This document shows, one piece after another, positions 51,619 through 60,698 of a DNA stretch of 64,000 bases. The translations under genes were made by a program, and so were the position numbers. Every line of letters begins with the position of its first letter. The first letter of the stretch is position 1. Under the pieces are notes generated by a model, which was not told the DNA's origin, made no database searches, and was given only the letters and a program-made list of their open reading frames with translations. Source of the DNA: Spirochaetales bacterium (GTDB taxonomy: Bacteria; Spirochaetota; Spirochaetia; SZUA-6); the NCBI GenBank assembly GCA_027021365.1, contig JALUUM010000024.1, positions 62,001 to 126,000 on the forward strand, written 5' to 3'.

Positions 51619-52443
51619 TTGAATTTGCGGTATATATTATCCAGTTACATGTTTTTCGATGACAGGCTGGGTGTGGAACACCTGAAACTGGTGGCAGCCT
51701 CGGGGATAGATGCCATGGAGATGTTCTGTTACAGAAAGCATTTCGACTGGAAGGATCAAAATTACGTCAAAGAAATATTTTCCTCAATGAAGAGCCTTGG
51801 AATTCGTGTGCATTCCTTTCATGCTCCCTTCGATGAATTTGCATCCTACGATCCCGCCTCTCTTGATTCCAGAAAGAGAGAGAGGGCACTGACAGAGATA
51901 TTCTATGCAATAAAGGTACTGTCCGGTATGGGAGGGAAGAGTATAGTGATACATCCCGGAGGGCAGCCTTCGGCTGAGTCGAAGAGGATGGAGTACCTCG
52001 AGAATGCGGGAATGTCACTGAAGATGCTCATAGTATTTGCCAGGGAGCTCGGTGTCGATGTGCTCCTGGAGAATCCGCCCAGCCCCGAGCTCGGAGGAGA
52101 GGCCTCTGAATTCAGAGAAATATATGACAGATTGATGGATTACAGGCCGGGCTTCTGTCTCGATATTGGGCATGCATTCATTTCCCCAGGGGGGCTGGAG
52201 GGATTCTATGCTATTGGTAAGCGGCCCGATGAGATTCACGTATCGGATAACAACGGGGATAAGGATGAACATCTCTTCCCGGGAGAGGGAAGCCTGTCAC
52301 TGGAAGAGGTGTTGGGAAGACTGAAGTACACTTACGGTGATGCTATGAAAGAGACTGTGTTCAACTTTGAACTTCGTAGGTTCCCAGGTCAGGAAAAACT
52401 GAAAAATCTTGTCGAAAAAATCAATTCATTAATAGAGAGTTGA
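51619..52443 (+). CDS. Sugar phosphate isomerase/epimerase-like TIM barrel
   Basis: A 274-residue protein of the xylose isomerase-like (AP endonuclease 2) superfamily. Metal-site candidates are HPGG (about residue 115), LLENPP, LDIGHAF and HVSDNNGDKDEHLFPGEG, a typical C-terminal signature of the group. Reactions include isomerisation or epimerisation of sugars, inosose dehydration or related steps; the substrate cannot be told. The start is TTG 51619 with GGAGG 7 nt upstream. It heads an eight-gene plus-strand cluster that contains KDG kinase and KDPG aldolase. Confidence 0.88.
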   Translation: MNLRYILSSYMFFDDRLGVEHLKLVAASGIDAMEMFCYRKHFDWKDQNYVKEIFSSMKSLGIRVHSFHAPFDEFASYDPASLDSRKRERALTEIFYAIKVLSGMGGKSIVIHPGGQPSAESKRMEYLENAGMSLKMLIVFARELGVDVLLENPPSPELGGEASEFREIYDRLMDYRPGFCLDIGHAFISPGGLEGFYAIGKRPDEIHVSDNNGDKDEHLFPGEGSLSLEEVLGRLKYTYGDAMKETVFNFELRRFPGQEKLKNLVEKINSLIES

Positions 52444-52482
52444 CATATAAAATTACATGTAGTAATCTCATAATCATAGGGC

Positions 52483-52510
52483 TTAATAATTAAGAATTTT
52501 AAATTATACT
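52483..52510 (+). promoter_or_regulatory. Possible internal promoter before the PreA-like gene
   Basis: TTAATA (52483-52488), a 16-nt spacer and TATACT (52505-52510) lie in the 113-nt A/T-rich gap. A TTGACA at 52440 is a further -35 candidate. Confidence 0.35.
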
Positions 52511-52556
52511 TAATGCAGCCGGGATATTGTTCCAATTTTATATTCGGGAGAAGAGT

Positions 52557-53774
52557 ATGGATAGAGAAAGCGTGGATATATCGGTAAAAATGGGGAATTT
52601 AAAATTAAAAAATCCATTTGTAGTCGGTTCGGGCCCTACTGCCCGTTCGGTCGACCAGATAAGGGAGGCGGAGGATAACGGATGGGCAGGTGTTTCCCTT
52701 AAGCTTACAATAGACCCTTTTCCTTACTTGAACCTTCCTCCAAGATACAGATGGTTGCGAAGGGAGAAGTTGCACATCTTTACGGCAGAAAAGAGGCTGA
52801 GACCGGAAGAATCACTCAAACTCCTCGAGGAGGCGAGAAAGGCTACCAGTGAAATACTGATTTTCCCAAATATCACATACGATGGTGAGGATTACGAGGG
52901 CTGGGGAAAACTGGCAAAACGTTTCGAAGATGCGGGAGCTCATGCGATAGAGTTGAACATGTGCTGTCCAAACATGTCCTTTAACCTTCAAGCAACCGGA
53001 GAATCAACAACAAAGGCAACCGGTGCGAGTCTTGGTTCTGATCTGGAGGAGTTACCTAAGGTGGTAAAGATTGTTACCGAAGCAGTGAAAATACCGGTTA
53101 TTGTCAAACTCACCCCGGAGGGCAACAAGATTGCCCAGGCAGCAGACGTGTCGCTGAAAGCAGGGGCCACTGCGGTAGGGGGTGTTGCAAACAGACTGGG
53201 TATTCCTGATATCGATATCTGGCAGCCAATGGGTTCCGTTTACAGGTTGCAGGATCAGATTACCCTTGGTTGTCTGTCGGGTCCCTGGATACGACCCCTT
53301 GCTCTGCGTGATACCTACGAGATGCGTTACTACCTTGGAAAAGAACCCTTTATACTTGGTTCGGGGGGAGTCTCGGACTTGCAGAGTGCTGTTCAACAGA
53401 TAATGGTCGGAGCGGATGCCGTATGGATATGTACCGAAACGATGCTCAGGGGCTTCGACTGGCTTCCCGGGATGATAGAGGATTTAAAGAACTACATGAA
53501 ACAGATGGGATACAGCAAAATACGGGATTTCAGGGATATTCTTCACAGGAATATAGCTGCTGCTGACGAACTTAAGGTTCATGACGGATATGCAGTGGTT
53601 GATTTGAACAAGTGTAATGCCTGTGGACTCTGCTGGAATATCGGTCACTGCCCGGCAATAACTCATCCCAACGATGTAACAACCATAGATGCGGAAAAGT
53701 GTCTCGGCTGTTCAACCTGTGTGGATGTTTGTCCCAGGAAGGCAATTTCAATGGTAGAGAGGGTAGCAAGATGA
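52557..53774 (+). CDS. PreA-type dihydropyrimidine dehydrogenase-like flavoprotein
   Basis: A 405-residue protein with a dihydroorotate/dihydropyrimidine dehydrogenase FMN barrel (GNLKLKNPFVVGSGPTA; ELNMCCPNMSF near the active-site Cys; PVIVKLTPE; GSGGVSDLQSAVQQIMVGADAV). Two C-terminal iron-sulfur motifs follow, CNACGLCWNIGHCP (unusual spacing) and CLGCSTCVDVCP. PreA normally works with PreT (NADH/FAD subunit) to reduce uracil or thymine; no PreT is here, so electrons may come from a ferredoxin or an unlinked partner. ATG 52557 has GGGAGAAGAG upstream. It overlaps the Gfo/Idh gene by 4 nt. Substrate unknown. Confidence 0.88.
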   Translation: MDRESVDISVKMGNLKLKNPFVVGSGPTARSVDQIREAEDNGWAGVSLKLTIDPFPYLNLPPRYRWLRREKLHIFTAEKRLRPEESLKLLEEARKATSEILIFPNITYDGEDYEGWGKLAKRFEDAGAHAIELNMCCPNMSFNLQATGESTTKATGASLGSDLEELPKVVKIVTEAVKIPVIVKLTPEGNKIAQAADVSLKAGATAVGGVANRLGIPDIDIWQPMGSVYRLQDQITLGCLSGPWIRPLALRDTYEMRYYLGKEPFILGSGGVSDLQSAVQQIMVGADAVWICTETMLRGFDWLPGMIEDLKNYMKQMGYSKIRDFRDILHRNIAAADELKVHDGYAVVDLNKCNACGLCWNIGHCPAITHPNDVTTIDAEKCLGCSTCVDVCPRKAISMVERVAR

Positions 53775-54814
53775 AAGAGTTGAATATAGGTGTTGTTGGT
53801 GCAAAGTTTGCCGGTGATTTCCATGTGAAAACATGGAAAAGGATTACGGGGGCAAGAATCGTCGCTGTGGCAGATATAGACAACGCGGCAAGGAAAGAAT
53901 TCATCGAGCAGCATGGAATTCCAAAGGGTTATGAGGATTACAGGAAATTGATAGAAGACCCCGAGGTAGAGGTAGTGGACATCTGTGTGCCGAATTTTCT
54001 TCATGCAGAGATTGCCATTGCGGCTCTTGAAGGCGGAAAGCATGTGATAAGCGAAAAACCGATGGCAACGAGACTGGAAGATGCAGAGAAGATCGTGGAG
54101 ACCCAAATAAAAACGGGAAGAAAGTACTTTTATGCGGAGGACTGGATATTTGCACCGGCCCTGAGAAGGGCGGAGGGAATACTGAAGGAGGGAGGAATAG
54201 GCAAGCCTCTTTATTCCAGGGGGAAAGAAAGTCACGGTGGGTCTCATTCTCCCTTTGCCCAGAAGCTTAAGTTCTGTGGCGGTGGATCCATGATTCACCT
54301 TGGTGTGCATCCCACCGGTTTCTTCTATCATCTCTTTGGAATGCCGGTCTCTGTAACAGGGTCCTGTTCAGGAGGAGGAAACAGGAATCTCAATCATCCT
54401 GAATTCGAAGGTGAAGACTGGGCTCTGGGTATCCTAACATATCAGGATGAAACGAGGGTTGTTGTTGAAGGTAACTATGTCACAAGAGGTGGAATGGATG
54501 ATACTGTGGAAATATACGGTTCCGAGGGGTTGATAAAGGTCGACCTTACCTTCGGCAATCCCCTTTCCGTGTTTTCGGCAAAGGGTTACAGTTATGCCGT
54601 TGAAAAGGCTGATTTTACCATGGGTTGGACAAGGCCTGCTGTGGATGAGCACCTATCTCTTGGATACAAGGACGAGCTGGAACATTTCCTCCGATGTATC
54701 ACTGAAGGTGTCGAGCAGGAAAAGGGCACAAGGGCTGAAGATGGTTATGATATCCTCCGAATAATCGATGCAATATACAGATCCAACAGGGAGGGTAAGA
54801 GAATTACCTTTTGA
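53771..54814 (+). CDS. Gfo/Idh/MocA-family oxidoreductase
   Basis: A 347-residue NAD(P)-dependent sugar dehydrogenase. The Rossmann start is GVVGAKFAGDFHVKTW, then VDICVPNFLHAEIAIAAL and GGKHVISEKPMATRLEDAE (EKP motif with catalytic Lys). The C-terminal sheet domain includes GGSMIHLGVHPTGFFYHLFG. Such enzymes oxidise sugars, sugar acids or inositols at C-2 or C-3. ATG 53771 lies within the upstream stop (ATGA), which fixes the start. It is the third gene of the catabolic cluster. Confidence 0.93.
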   Translation: MKELNIGVVGAKFAGDFHVKTWKRITGARIVAVADIDNAARKEFIEQHGIPKGYEDYRKLIEDPEVEVVDICVPNFLHAEIAIAALEGGKHVISEKPMATRLEDAEKIVETQIKTGRKYFYAEDWIFAPALRRAEGILKEGGIGKPLYSRGKESHGGSHSPFAQKLKFCGGGSMIHLGVHPTGFFYHLFGMPVSVTGSCSGGGNRNLNHPEFEGEDWALGILTYQDETRVVVEGNYVTRGGMDDTVEIYGSEGLIKVDLTFGNPLSVFSAKGYSYAVEKADFTMGWTRPAVDEHLSLGYKDELEHFLRCITEGVEQEKGTRAEDGYDILRIIDAIYRSNREGKRITF

Positions 54815-54847
54815 AGGCAGCTTTTTAGAAGAGGAGTGTTTGGGACA

Positions 54848-55813
54848 ATGAGCGATTATAGAGTTGTAGTAACTGACGACCGGTTCGGAAGTTACAGAGA
54901 GGAAAATGAAGTATTAAAACAACTTAACACTGAGGTTGAAGTATACAATTGCAGTACGGAGGATGAGGTCTCTGAAGTAGTGAAGGATGCCGATGCTGTG
55001 CTCGTGAACCTCGCCCCGATGGGACGGAAGGTAATCGAATCGATGAAGAAGTGCAGGGTTATTTCCCGTTACGGTGTAGGATATGACAATGTGGATGTGG
55101 AGGCAGCGACCAGCAAGGGAATATGGGTTGCTCGAGTACCCGATTATTCCTTTGAAGATGTTTCGGATCATGCACTTGCACTTCTTCTGGGATGTGTAAG
55201 AAAGGTCCCGTACAAGGACAGAAGGATACGTGAGGGTGCATGGAATCTCAGGAAGGAACAACCGGTTCACAGGATAAAGGGGAGGATTCTCGGACTTGTA
55301 GGCTACGGCGGAATAGCAAGGACACTCCACAGGAAGGTTTCCGGTTTAGGCCTGGGAAAAGTACTGGTCTATGATCCCTTTGTGAACGAAGAAACTATTA
55401 CGGCTGCAGGGGGGAAAAAGGTTGATTTTGAAGTACTGTTGAAAAAATCTGACTACATATCGATACATGTGCCCCTGACGGAGCAGACGAGGAAGATGTT
55501 CGGAAGGGATGAGTTCGAGCTTATGAAGAGAGATGCCATTATAATAAATACCTCCAGGGGGCCGATCATCGATGAAGGTGCACTGATAGACGCGCTGGAA
55601 AGAGGAAAGATAAACAGTGCGGGACTCGATGTATTCGAGAAGGAACCTTTGCCTCCCGGCCATCCCTTTACGAAGATGGACAATGTAATAATCTCAGATC
55701 ATACGGGCTATTACAGTGAGGAGTCGATCGTAGAACTTAAGACGAAGGTGGCAAGGAATGTTCTGGAAGTTCTTAAGGGAAATCCGCCTGTCTATCCTGT
55801 AAACAGTTTGTAG
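54848..55813 (+). CDS. D-isomer 2-hydroxyacid dehydrogenase (PGDH-like)
   Basis: A 321-residue dehydrogenase of the D-3-phosphoglycerate/C-terminal binding protein type. It has RYGVGYDNVDVEAA, the NAD-binding GLVGYGGIARTLHRKV, active-site Arg in INTSRGPIIDEGALIDAL, Glu in VFEKEPLP and His in DHTGYYSEES. It reduces or oxidises a 2-hydroxy acid. ATG 54848 is used; a GTG at 54836 is in frame but sits on the ribosome site. It lies 33 nt after the Gfo/Idh gene. Confidence 0.92.
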   Translation: MSDYRVVVTDDRFGSYREENEVLKQLNTEVEVYNCSTEDEVSEVVKDADAVLVNLAPMGRKVIESMKKCRVISRYGVGYDNVDVEAATSKGIWVARVPDYSFEDVSDHALALLLGCVRKVPYKDRRIREGAWNLRKEQPVHRIKGRILGLVGYGGIARTLHRKVSGLGLGKVLVYDPFVNEETITAAGGKKVDFEVLLKKSDYISIHVPLTEQTRKMFGRDEFELMKRDAIIINTSRGPIIDEGALIDALERGKINSAGLDVFEKEPLPPGHPFTKMDNVIISDHTGYYSEESIVELKTKVARNVLEVLKGNPPVYPVNSL

Positions 55814-55857
55814 TATGCTTGTAGTATGATCGAAGAAAACAATTGCAAGGAGTGTTT

Positions 55858-56823
55858 ATGATGAACGAAGTGATAGAGAAACTGGGGCTTCTGGGAATAG
55901 TTCCGGTTGTAAAAATAGAGAATGCGGAGAATGCCCTGTCCCTTGGCAGGGCGTTGCTGGATGGTGGGCTTCCCGTTGCAGAGATAACCTTTAGGACAGA
56001 TGCAGCGGAAGAATCCATAAGAACTCTAACGGGAAATCTACCTGACCTGCTTGTTGGTGCGGGAACCGTTCTTTCCGTAGAGCAGGTAAAGCGAGCTGTG
56101 GGAGCAGGTGCAAAGTTCATCGTGTCTCCCGGTTTCAATCCGAAGGTCGTAGACTACTGCCTGGAAAAGGGGATACCGGTGACACCGGGTGTAAACTCTC
56201 CTACCCAGATAGAAATGGCTTTGGAGAGGGGCCTCGAGGTGTTGAAATTTTTTCCGGCCGAAGCCTCCGGGGGATTGCCACTTTTAAAGGCTATGTCTGC
56301 TCCCTATGGCAACCTTAAGTTCATTCCAACCGGCGGTATAAACGCGGGTAACCTGAATACTTACCTTTCCTTTCCGAAGGTGCATGCGTGTGGCGGAAGC
56401 TGGATGGTAAAGGCGGATCTGATTGGTGAAAAGCGCTTCGACGAGATAAGGAACCTGGTAAGGGAAGCGGTATCCGTGATGCTAGGTTTCGATTTTGCCC
56501 ACCTTGGAATAAATACCGAGAGTGAAAAGAAGGCAAGAGAAGCAACAAACCTTCTGTCATCGGTATTTGGTTTTCCGTTACGGGAAGGAAGCAGTTCGAT
56601 CTTTGCAGGCAGGGGTATCGAGGTAACCAAGAGAAGATTCCCTGGCAGTAACGGTCATATTGCAATATATACAAACTACATTGAAAGGGCCATATTTTAC
56701 CTGAAAATGAGAGGGGTATCCGTACTCGAGGATACGAAAAAGGAGAAGAAGGGTAAGCTGATTGCAGTGTACCTCGATATGGGTATAGAGGGTTTCGCCG
56801 TTCATCTGCTTCAGAGAAGCTAG
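55858..56823 (+). CDS. KDPG/KHG aldolase fused to a VOC (glyoxalase-like) domain
   Basis: A 321-residue fusion. Residues 1-205 are a class I KDPG/KHG aldolase (Eda): Glu42 (PVAEITFRT), AGTVLSVEQ, the Schiff-base Lys130 (EVLKFFPAE) and PTGGINAGN. It splits 2-keto-3-deoxy-6-phosphogluconate or 4-hydroxy-2-oxoglutarate. Residues about 210-321 resemble a vicinal-oxygen-chelate domain (FAHLGINTESEKKAREAT; GHIAIYTNYIERAIFYLKMRG), as in glyoxalases. The role of this added domain is unknown. AGGAG lies 5 nt before ATG 55858. It precedes the kinase by 18 nt. Confidence 0.92.
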   Translation: MMNEVIEKLGLLGIVPVVKIENAENALSLGRALLDGGLPVAEITFRTDAAEESIRTLTGNLPDLLVGAGTVLSVEQVKRAVGAGAKFIVSPGFNPKVVDYCLEKGIPVTPGVNSPTQIEMALERGLEVLKFFPAEASGGLPLLKAMSAPYGNLKFIPTGGINAGNLNTYLSFPKVHACGGSWMVKADLIGEKRFDEIRNLVREAVSVMLGFDFAHLGINTESEKKAREATNLLSSVFGFPLREGSSSIFAGRGIEVTKRRFPGSNGHIAIYTNYIERAIFYLKMRGVSVLEDTKKEKKGKLIAVYLDMGIEGFAVHLLQRS

Positions 56824-56841
56824 TAAAGGGGAGGACAAGAT

Positions 56842-57873
56842 ATGAAGAAGAGCTATCTGACTTTTGGTGAGATCATGCTGAGGCTGAAAGCTCCCGGTCA
56901 TGAGAGATTCTTCCAGAGCCCAGTGCTGGAGGCAACCTTCGGGGGCGGAGAGGCCAATGTCGCTGTTGGCCTGTCGTGGTTTGGAGAGAAGGTTTACTAT
57001 GTGTCGGTTATTCCTGACAATCCTCTGGGAGATGCATGTGTGGCAGAGCTCAGAAAACATGGTGTTGATACTTCGCGAATTCTTAAGAAAGGTGAACGGC
57101 TGGGTATCTATTTCCTTGAACCGGGTGCGAACCAGAAACCATCCAGGGTGATCTACGACAGGGCACACTCAGCAATATCGGAAGCTCTCCCCGGTGATTT
57201 CGACTGGAATGAGGTGTTCAAGGGAATAGACTGGTTTCACATCACCGGTATAACGCCTGCCATATCACAGAATGCGGCCGAGCTTTCCATCGAAGCGGTG
57301 AGAAAGGCGAAAGAATTGGGACTCACCGTTTCGTGTGACCTTAATTACAGAAAGAAGTTATGGAAATACGGTAAGGATGCACCGGAGGTGATGCGGGAAC
57401 TTCTGAAATACGTTGATATAGCAATAGCAAACGAGGAAGACTGCCAGAAATCAATAGGCATAGAGATAGATGTTGATGTGGAGTCTGGAAAACTCGATAC
57501 CGAAAAATACAGAGCTCTCACGGAAAAGGTTCTGTATGAATTTGGAAATCTTTCTAAAATCGCCATAACAATGAGGGAGAGCCACTCGGCCGACTATAAC
57601 GGATGGTCTGCCGTATTGAACAACAGGAGGGAATTCATAGTATCGAAAAAGTACGAGATTCATGATATAGTGGACAGAGTCGGCGGTGGTGATACCTTTT
57701 CTGCCGGATTGATATACGGTATCGCCAATCTGCCCGGAGACAGAGAAGCCCTCGATTTTGCTGTGGCAGCTTCCTGTCTTAAGCATTCAATACCAGGTGA
57801 CCTGCCTCTTATTCGCAGAGAAGAGGTAGAGGCTCTTATGAGGGGTGGCGGTTCTGGCAGGGTCCAGCGTTAA
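56842..57873 (+). CDS. kdgK: 2-keto-3-deoxygluconate kinase (PfkB family)
   Basis: A 343-residue ribokinase-family sugar kinase. The N-terminus FGEIMLRL, the substrate loop [17 protein letters not shown] and the catalytic [10 protein letters not shown] (Asp284) are the KdgK type. It phosphorylates 2-keto-3-deoxygluconate to KDPG, which the upstream aldolase would split to pyruvate and glyceraldehyde-3-phosphate. Together they form the end of a hexuronate or hexonate route. A modest insert (about 205-220, rich in Asp/Val) is seen. It overlaps the nitrilase-like gene by 29 nt. Confidence 0.9.
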   Translation: MKKSYLTFGEIMLRLKAPGHERFFQSPVLEATFGGGEANVAVGLSWFGEKVYYVSVIPDNPLGDACVAELRKHGVDTSRILKKGERLGIYFLEPGANQKPSRVIYDRAHSAISEALPGDFDWNEVFKGIDWFHITGITPAISQNAAELSIEAVRKAKELGLTVSCDLNYRKKLWKYGKDAPEVMRELLKYVDIAIANEEDCQKSIGIEIDVDVESGKLDTEKYRALTEKVLYEFGNLSKIAITMRESHSADYNGWSAVLNNRREFIVSKKYEIHDIVDRVGGGDTFSAGLIYGIANLPGDREALDFAVAASCLKHSIPGDLPLIRREEVEALMRGGGSGRVQR

Positions 57874-58960
57874 CAAGTACAGGGAAAATACAAGAAGCAT
57901 AGTCTTCTCACTCCTCTTTGTTGTGGCGCTCGTGCTGCTCTCTGTAGCTGAAAGGGGGTTCGGCCAGGAAGAGGAGAAGTGGGGCGGTGGCAAGTATCAA
58001 CCTAAAATCAACGTTGCGGTGGTGCAGTTTAGGGTAAGCGAGAAAACTTACAGCAGCGTCGAAGCTTTCAGGAATAGCATAGAGGAAGCGGTACAAGAGG
58101 CCCTTACAGACAGCAAACCACAGCTGATAATCTTCCCGGAGTATACATCCGTTTTCGTATCACTCATTCCTTTTTACCGTATCATAGAAGGAGCGGATAC
58201 CTTTGCAGGGGCATTTGAAAAACTAAAGGCGCTCTACCCGGAGATGCGGAGTATCAGGGACGTGTTCATGAGGCAGGATGGTTATTCAAGGGCTGTCATA
58301 GACGAGGTCTTCGGAGGGCTTGCGGCGAGATACCACATATATATAATTGCCGGAACGTATTTTCATGCCACGGGGGAGGGCGGAGAGCTAAGGAACAGGG
58401 AACTCGTTTACGGACCGAATGGCAGGGTAGCTTATTATCAGGACAAGGTTTTCCTTACCGATTTCGAGAGAGAGGTGCTAGGGCTTTCGCCGGGAAAAAT
58501 GGAGGATGCAGTCGGGTTCAGGATAGGGAAACTGAAGATAGCAACTACCATTTGCAGAGACACATTCTTCCCTGTCTGGTCCGGGATATATTCAGGTTAT
58601 GATCTGTGGATAGACATAAAGGCCAACGGTGTCCGTTACGATGCTGCAGAGGCGGAGAGTTTCTTGAGGGCTCTGCCTGCGAGGCTGAAGGAGAGCAAGG
58701 TTCCTCTTGGAATAACGGACTGTCTGACAGGGCACTTTCTTGACCTCTTCTGGGAGGGAGAATCATCCGTTATGACTCCCTATCTCGCAGAGAGTGATGG
58801 GGCTGTAGCGGGGAGCGGGGGGACTCCGGTCGGCGGAGAAAATGCGGGGGGCGGTTTGAATGCTCGCGGAGAAAAAAGTGTTGGAATTCGCTTTTTAAGC
58901 CGAGCTTCCAGTTGCGTCAGCGGAGAAATTCTGTATTATAACGGACATGAGGCGAGATGA
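57845..58960 (+). CDS. Membrane-anchored nitrilase-superfamily hydrolase
   Basis: A 371-residue carbon-nitrogen hydrolase. An N-terminal hydrophobic helix (about 18-38) acts as signal or anchor, so the enzyme is probably outside the inner membrane. The catalytic triad is Glu99 (FPEYTS), Lys201 (YQDKVFL) and Cys237 (TICRDTFFP). Such enzymes hydrolyse nitriles, amides or N-carbamoyl groups. The C-terminal 65 residues are Gly/Ser-rich and of low complexity. GTG 57845 overlaps the kinase gene by 29 nt with AGGGG abutting it, so the start is uncertain. Being in a sugar-acid operon is unusual. Confidence 0.85.
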   Translation: MAVLAGSSVNKYRENTRSIVFSLLFVVALVLLSVAERGFGQEEEKWGGGKYQPKINVAVVQFRVSEKTYSSVEAFRNSIEEAVQEALTDSKPQLIIFPEYTSVFVSLIPFYRIIEGADTFAGAFEKLKALYPEMRSIRDVFMRQDGYSRAVIDEVFGGLAARYHIYIIAGTYFHATGEGGELRNRELVYGPNGRVAYYQDKVFLTDFEREVLGLSPGKMEDAVGFRIGKLKIATTICRDTFFPVWSGIYSGYDLWIDIKANGVRYDAAEAESFLRALPARLKESKVPLGITDCLTGHFLDLFWEGESSVMTPYLAESDGAVAGSGGTPVGGENAGGGLNARGEKSVGIRFLSRASSCVSGEILYYNGHEAR

Positions 58961-60698
58961 AAAAAAACATAAGAATAGTCATAGAAATGATACTGGAAAT
59001 AAATTGGCAAGTAACCCGATCTGGGAAACCCACGGCATTCATGTCGGGACGGGTAAGGATCATATAAAGCACGGTATAGATGATATTGAAGCTGTAATAG
59101 AGGATTCGATTTCCAGAGGAGTTCCCTGTATAACCTTTGTGATACATTCTCCGCGACTTACCAGGTTCAGGTATGAAAAGGAAAAAAAGACAAGGGTCAA
59201 ATTTGTTAGGGGACACACTGCATATTTCAACTACAGCAGGATGATAGAAGGACTGAAAAAGAGGTATGGCAACAGAATAGATATTCGCTACGGAGTAGAG
59301 TTGGATTGGCTGGGTTCCGGGCTAGGTATCAAGTGGAACCGGTCCAAACTCTTTCAGGCATGGGGAGCGGATTTCGTTATAGGCTCCGTTCATTTTTCTC
59401 CAAGGTATGGTCTTCCATACGACGGTTCAAAGGAAGAATCGGAAAGGCTTATCGGCCTGTGTGGGGGAGTGAAGGAATTCTGGCTGAATTACCTAGAGGA
59501 GATGATAGAGATGGTGGACCTTGCACATGAAATGATCCATGTCGTGGGACATCTCGATCTTCCCAAGAGATACGCAGAAGTTCCTGAGAGCATTCTGCAT
59601 CCCGGAGAAAGCGCTGATATGCTTTCGAGGCGCCTGATTGCTCTCCTCGAGATGATTCGTGACTACAATCTCGTACTGGACCTGAACACATCTGGAATCA
59701 GACAGGGCTGTGGCATATATCCTGCAGAGGGCATCCTTGCAAAGGCAAATGAACTCGGTATCCCCGTTTCCATAGGAACAGACTCGCACTATACCGAGGA
59801 AATAAACATTGGTTATGAGGAAGCTTTGAATATTCTGGAGAAGACGAAATACAGGTACTATGTCTCTTTCAATCGTGGCATTCACGAGAAGCGTTCACTG
59901 AGTGGGGAGTATCCGGAACTGTTTAACGTTCTCAATTTAGGCATTGAGATGTTGAACTTGCGCTTTGACAGGAATAACAGGTTGAAAAAACCGAGGCTAT
60001 CCCTTGGAGGTCATTTTGCGAAACTGAAGGAACATTTTCCCGATGCTTCCCTCCTGGGAAAGGTCGATGCTATTGCCCTGAGAAAAGAGAGAAAGTCGAT
60101 AATACTCAGTGATAGACTCCCAGAAAATGGAGGGAATAACAATGGAGGAGAGATCGAAGGAAGTTGTCTCTACTCGCATCACCTCGATGTACCTGGAACC
60201 CTGTCGATACTATTCAATATGCTTGCTTCTGAAGAGATAAATATTGAAACGGCAAGGTTGGAGCCACTCGATGACGGCACAGCAGAGGCGTATCTCGAGC
60301 TCACTGGAACACGAGAAAGGATAGAAGAGGCCGTAAAATTCGTATTGGGAACGGCATCTGACAGGTTTATTGAGGTCTTACCGGAGACCAGGAGAAGGAT
60401 ACCTCCCTTGAGAAAGGCAGATGTGTACCTCTTATCTGTGGATGGTGTCGATCTTCCCCTTCCCCTCTCCAAGCAGATGATCCTGACTATCCACAGTAAT
60501 ACTCCTGGTGTGCTTCTTATTCTTCTCTCGGCACTTGCCTCGGTGGGAGCAAATGTTAAGGATCTCCAGATAGGGAGGAGGGGAGAGAAACAGTTTGCGG
60601 TACTCGGTATAGAGGGAGATATGTCGGAGGTAGCAGAGGTTGCGGGCAGGCTGGGGCCGCAGTTCTACGAGGTTTCCTGTATGGAATTGAATCTATAA
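58947..60698 (+). CDS. PHP-family phosphoesterase fused to two ACT-like domains
   Basis: A 583-residue protein. Residues about 25-310 match the PHP/histidinol-phosphatase (HisJ) family: VIHSPRL, VIGSVHFSP, VGHLDLPKRY, LDLNTSGIR and GTDSHYTEE. The first metal motif is His29-x2-His32 (THGIHVGTG) instead of the usual HxH, so its ligands may be rearranged. Residues about 410-485 and 500-580 look like two ACT domains (DVPGTLSILFNMLASEEINI; NTPGVLLILLSALASVGANV), which normally bind amino acids. This suggests a phosphatase under amino-acid control. It overlaps the nitrilase gene by 14 nt. Four copies of a 12-bp repeat start at its stop. Confidence 0.82.
   Translation: MRRDEKKHKNSHRNDTGNKLASNPIWETHGIHVGTGKDHIKHGIDDIEAVIEDSISRGVPCITFVIHSPRLTRFRYEKEKKTRVKFVRGHTAYFNYSRMIEGLKKRYGNRIDIRYGVELDWLGSGLGIKWNRSKLFQAWGADFVIGSVHFSPRYGLPYDGSKEESERLIGLCGGVKEFWLNYLEEMIEMVDLAHEMIHVVGHLDLPKRYAEVPESILHPGESADMLSRRLIALLEMIRDYNLVLDLNTSGIRQGCGIYPAEGILAKANELGIPVSIGTDSHYTEEINIGYEEALNILEKTKYRYYVSFNRGIHEKRSLSGEYPELFNVLNLGIEMLNLRFDRNNRLKKPRLSLGGHFAKLKEHFPDASLLGKVDAIALRKERKSIILSDRLPENGGNNNGGEIEGSCLYSHHLDVPGTLSILFNMLASEEINIETARLEPLDDGTAEAYLELTGTRERIEEAVKFVLGTASDRFIEVLPETRRRIPPLRKADVYLLSVDGVDLPLPLSKQMILTIHSNTPGVLLILLSALASVGANVKDLQIGRRGEKQFAVLGIEGDMSEVAEVAGRLGPQFYEVSCMELNL

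Noticed and set aside
53663..54331. Antisense frame of 222 residues over the PreA/Gfo junction
   Set aside because: It covers two genes with clear domains and shows no family features.
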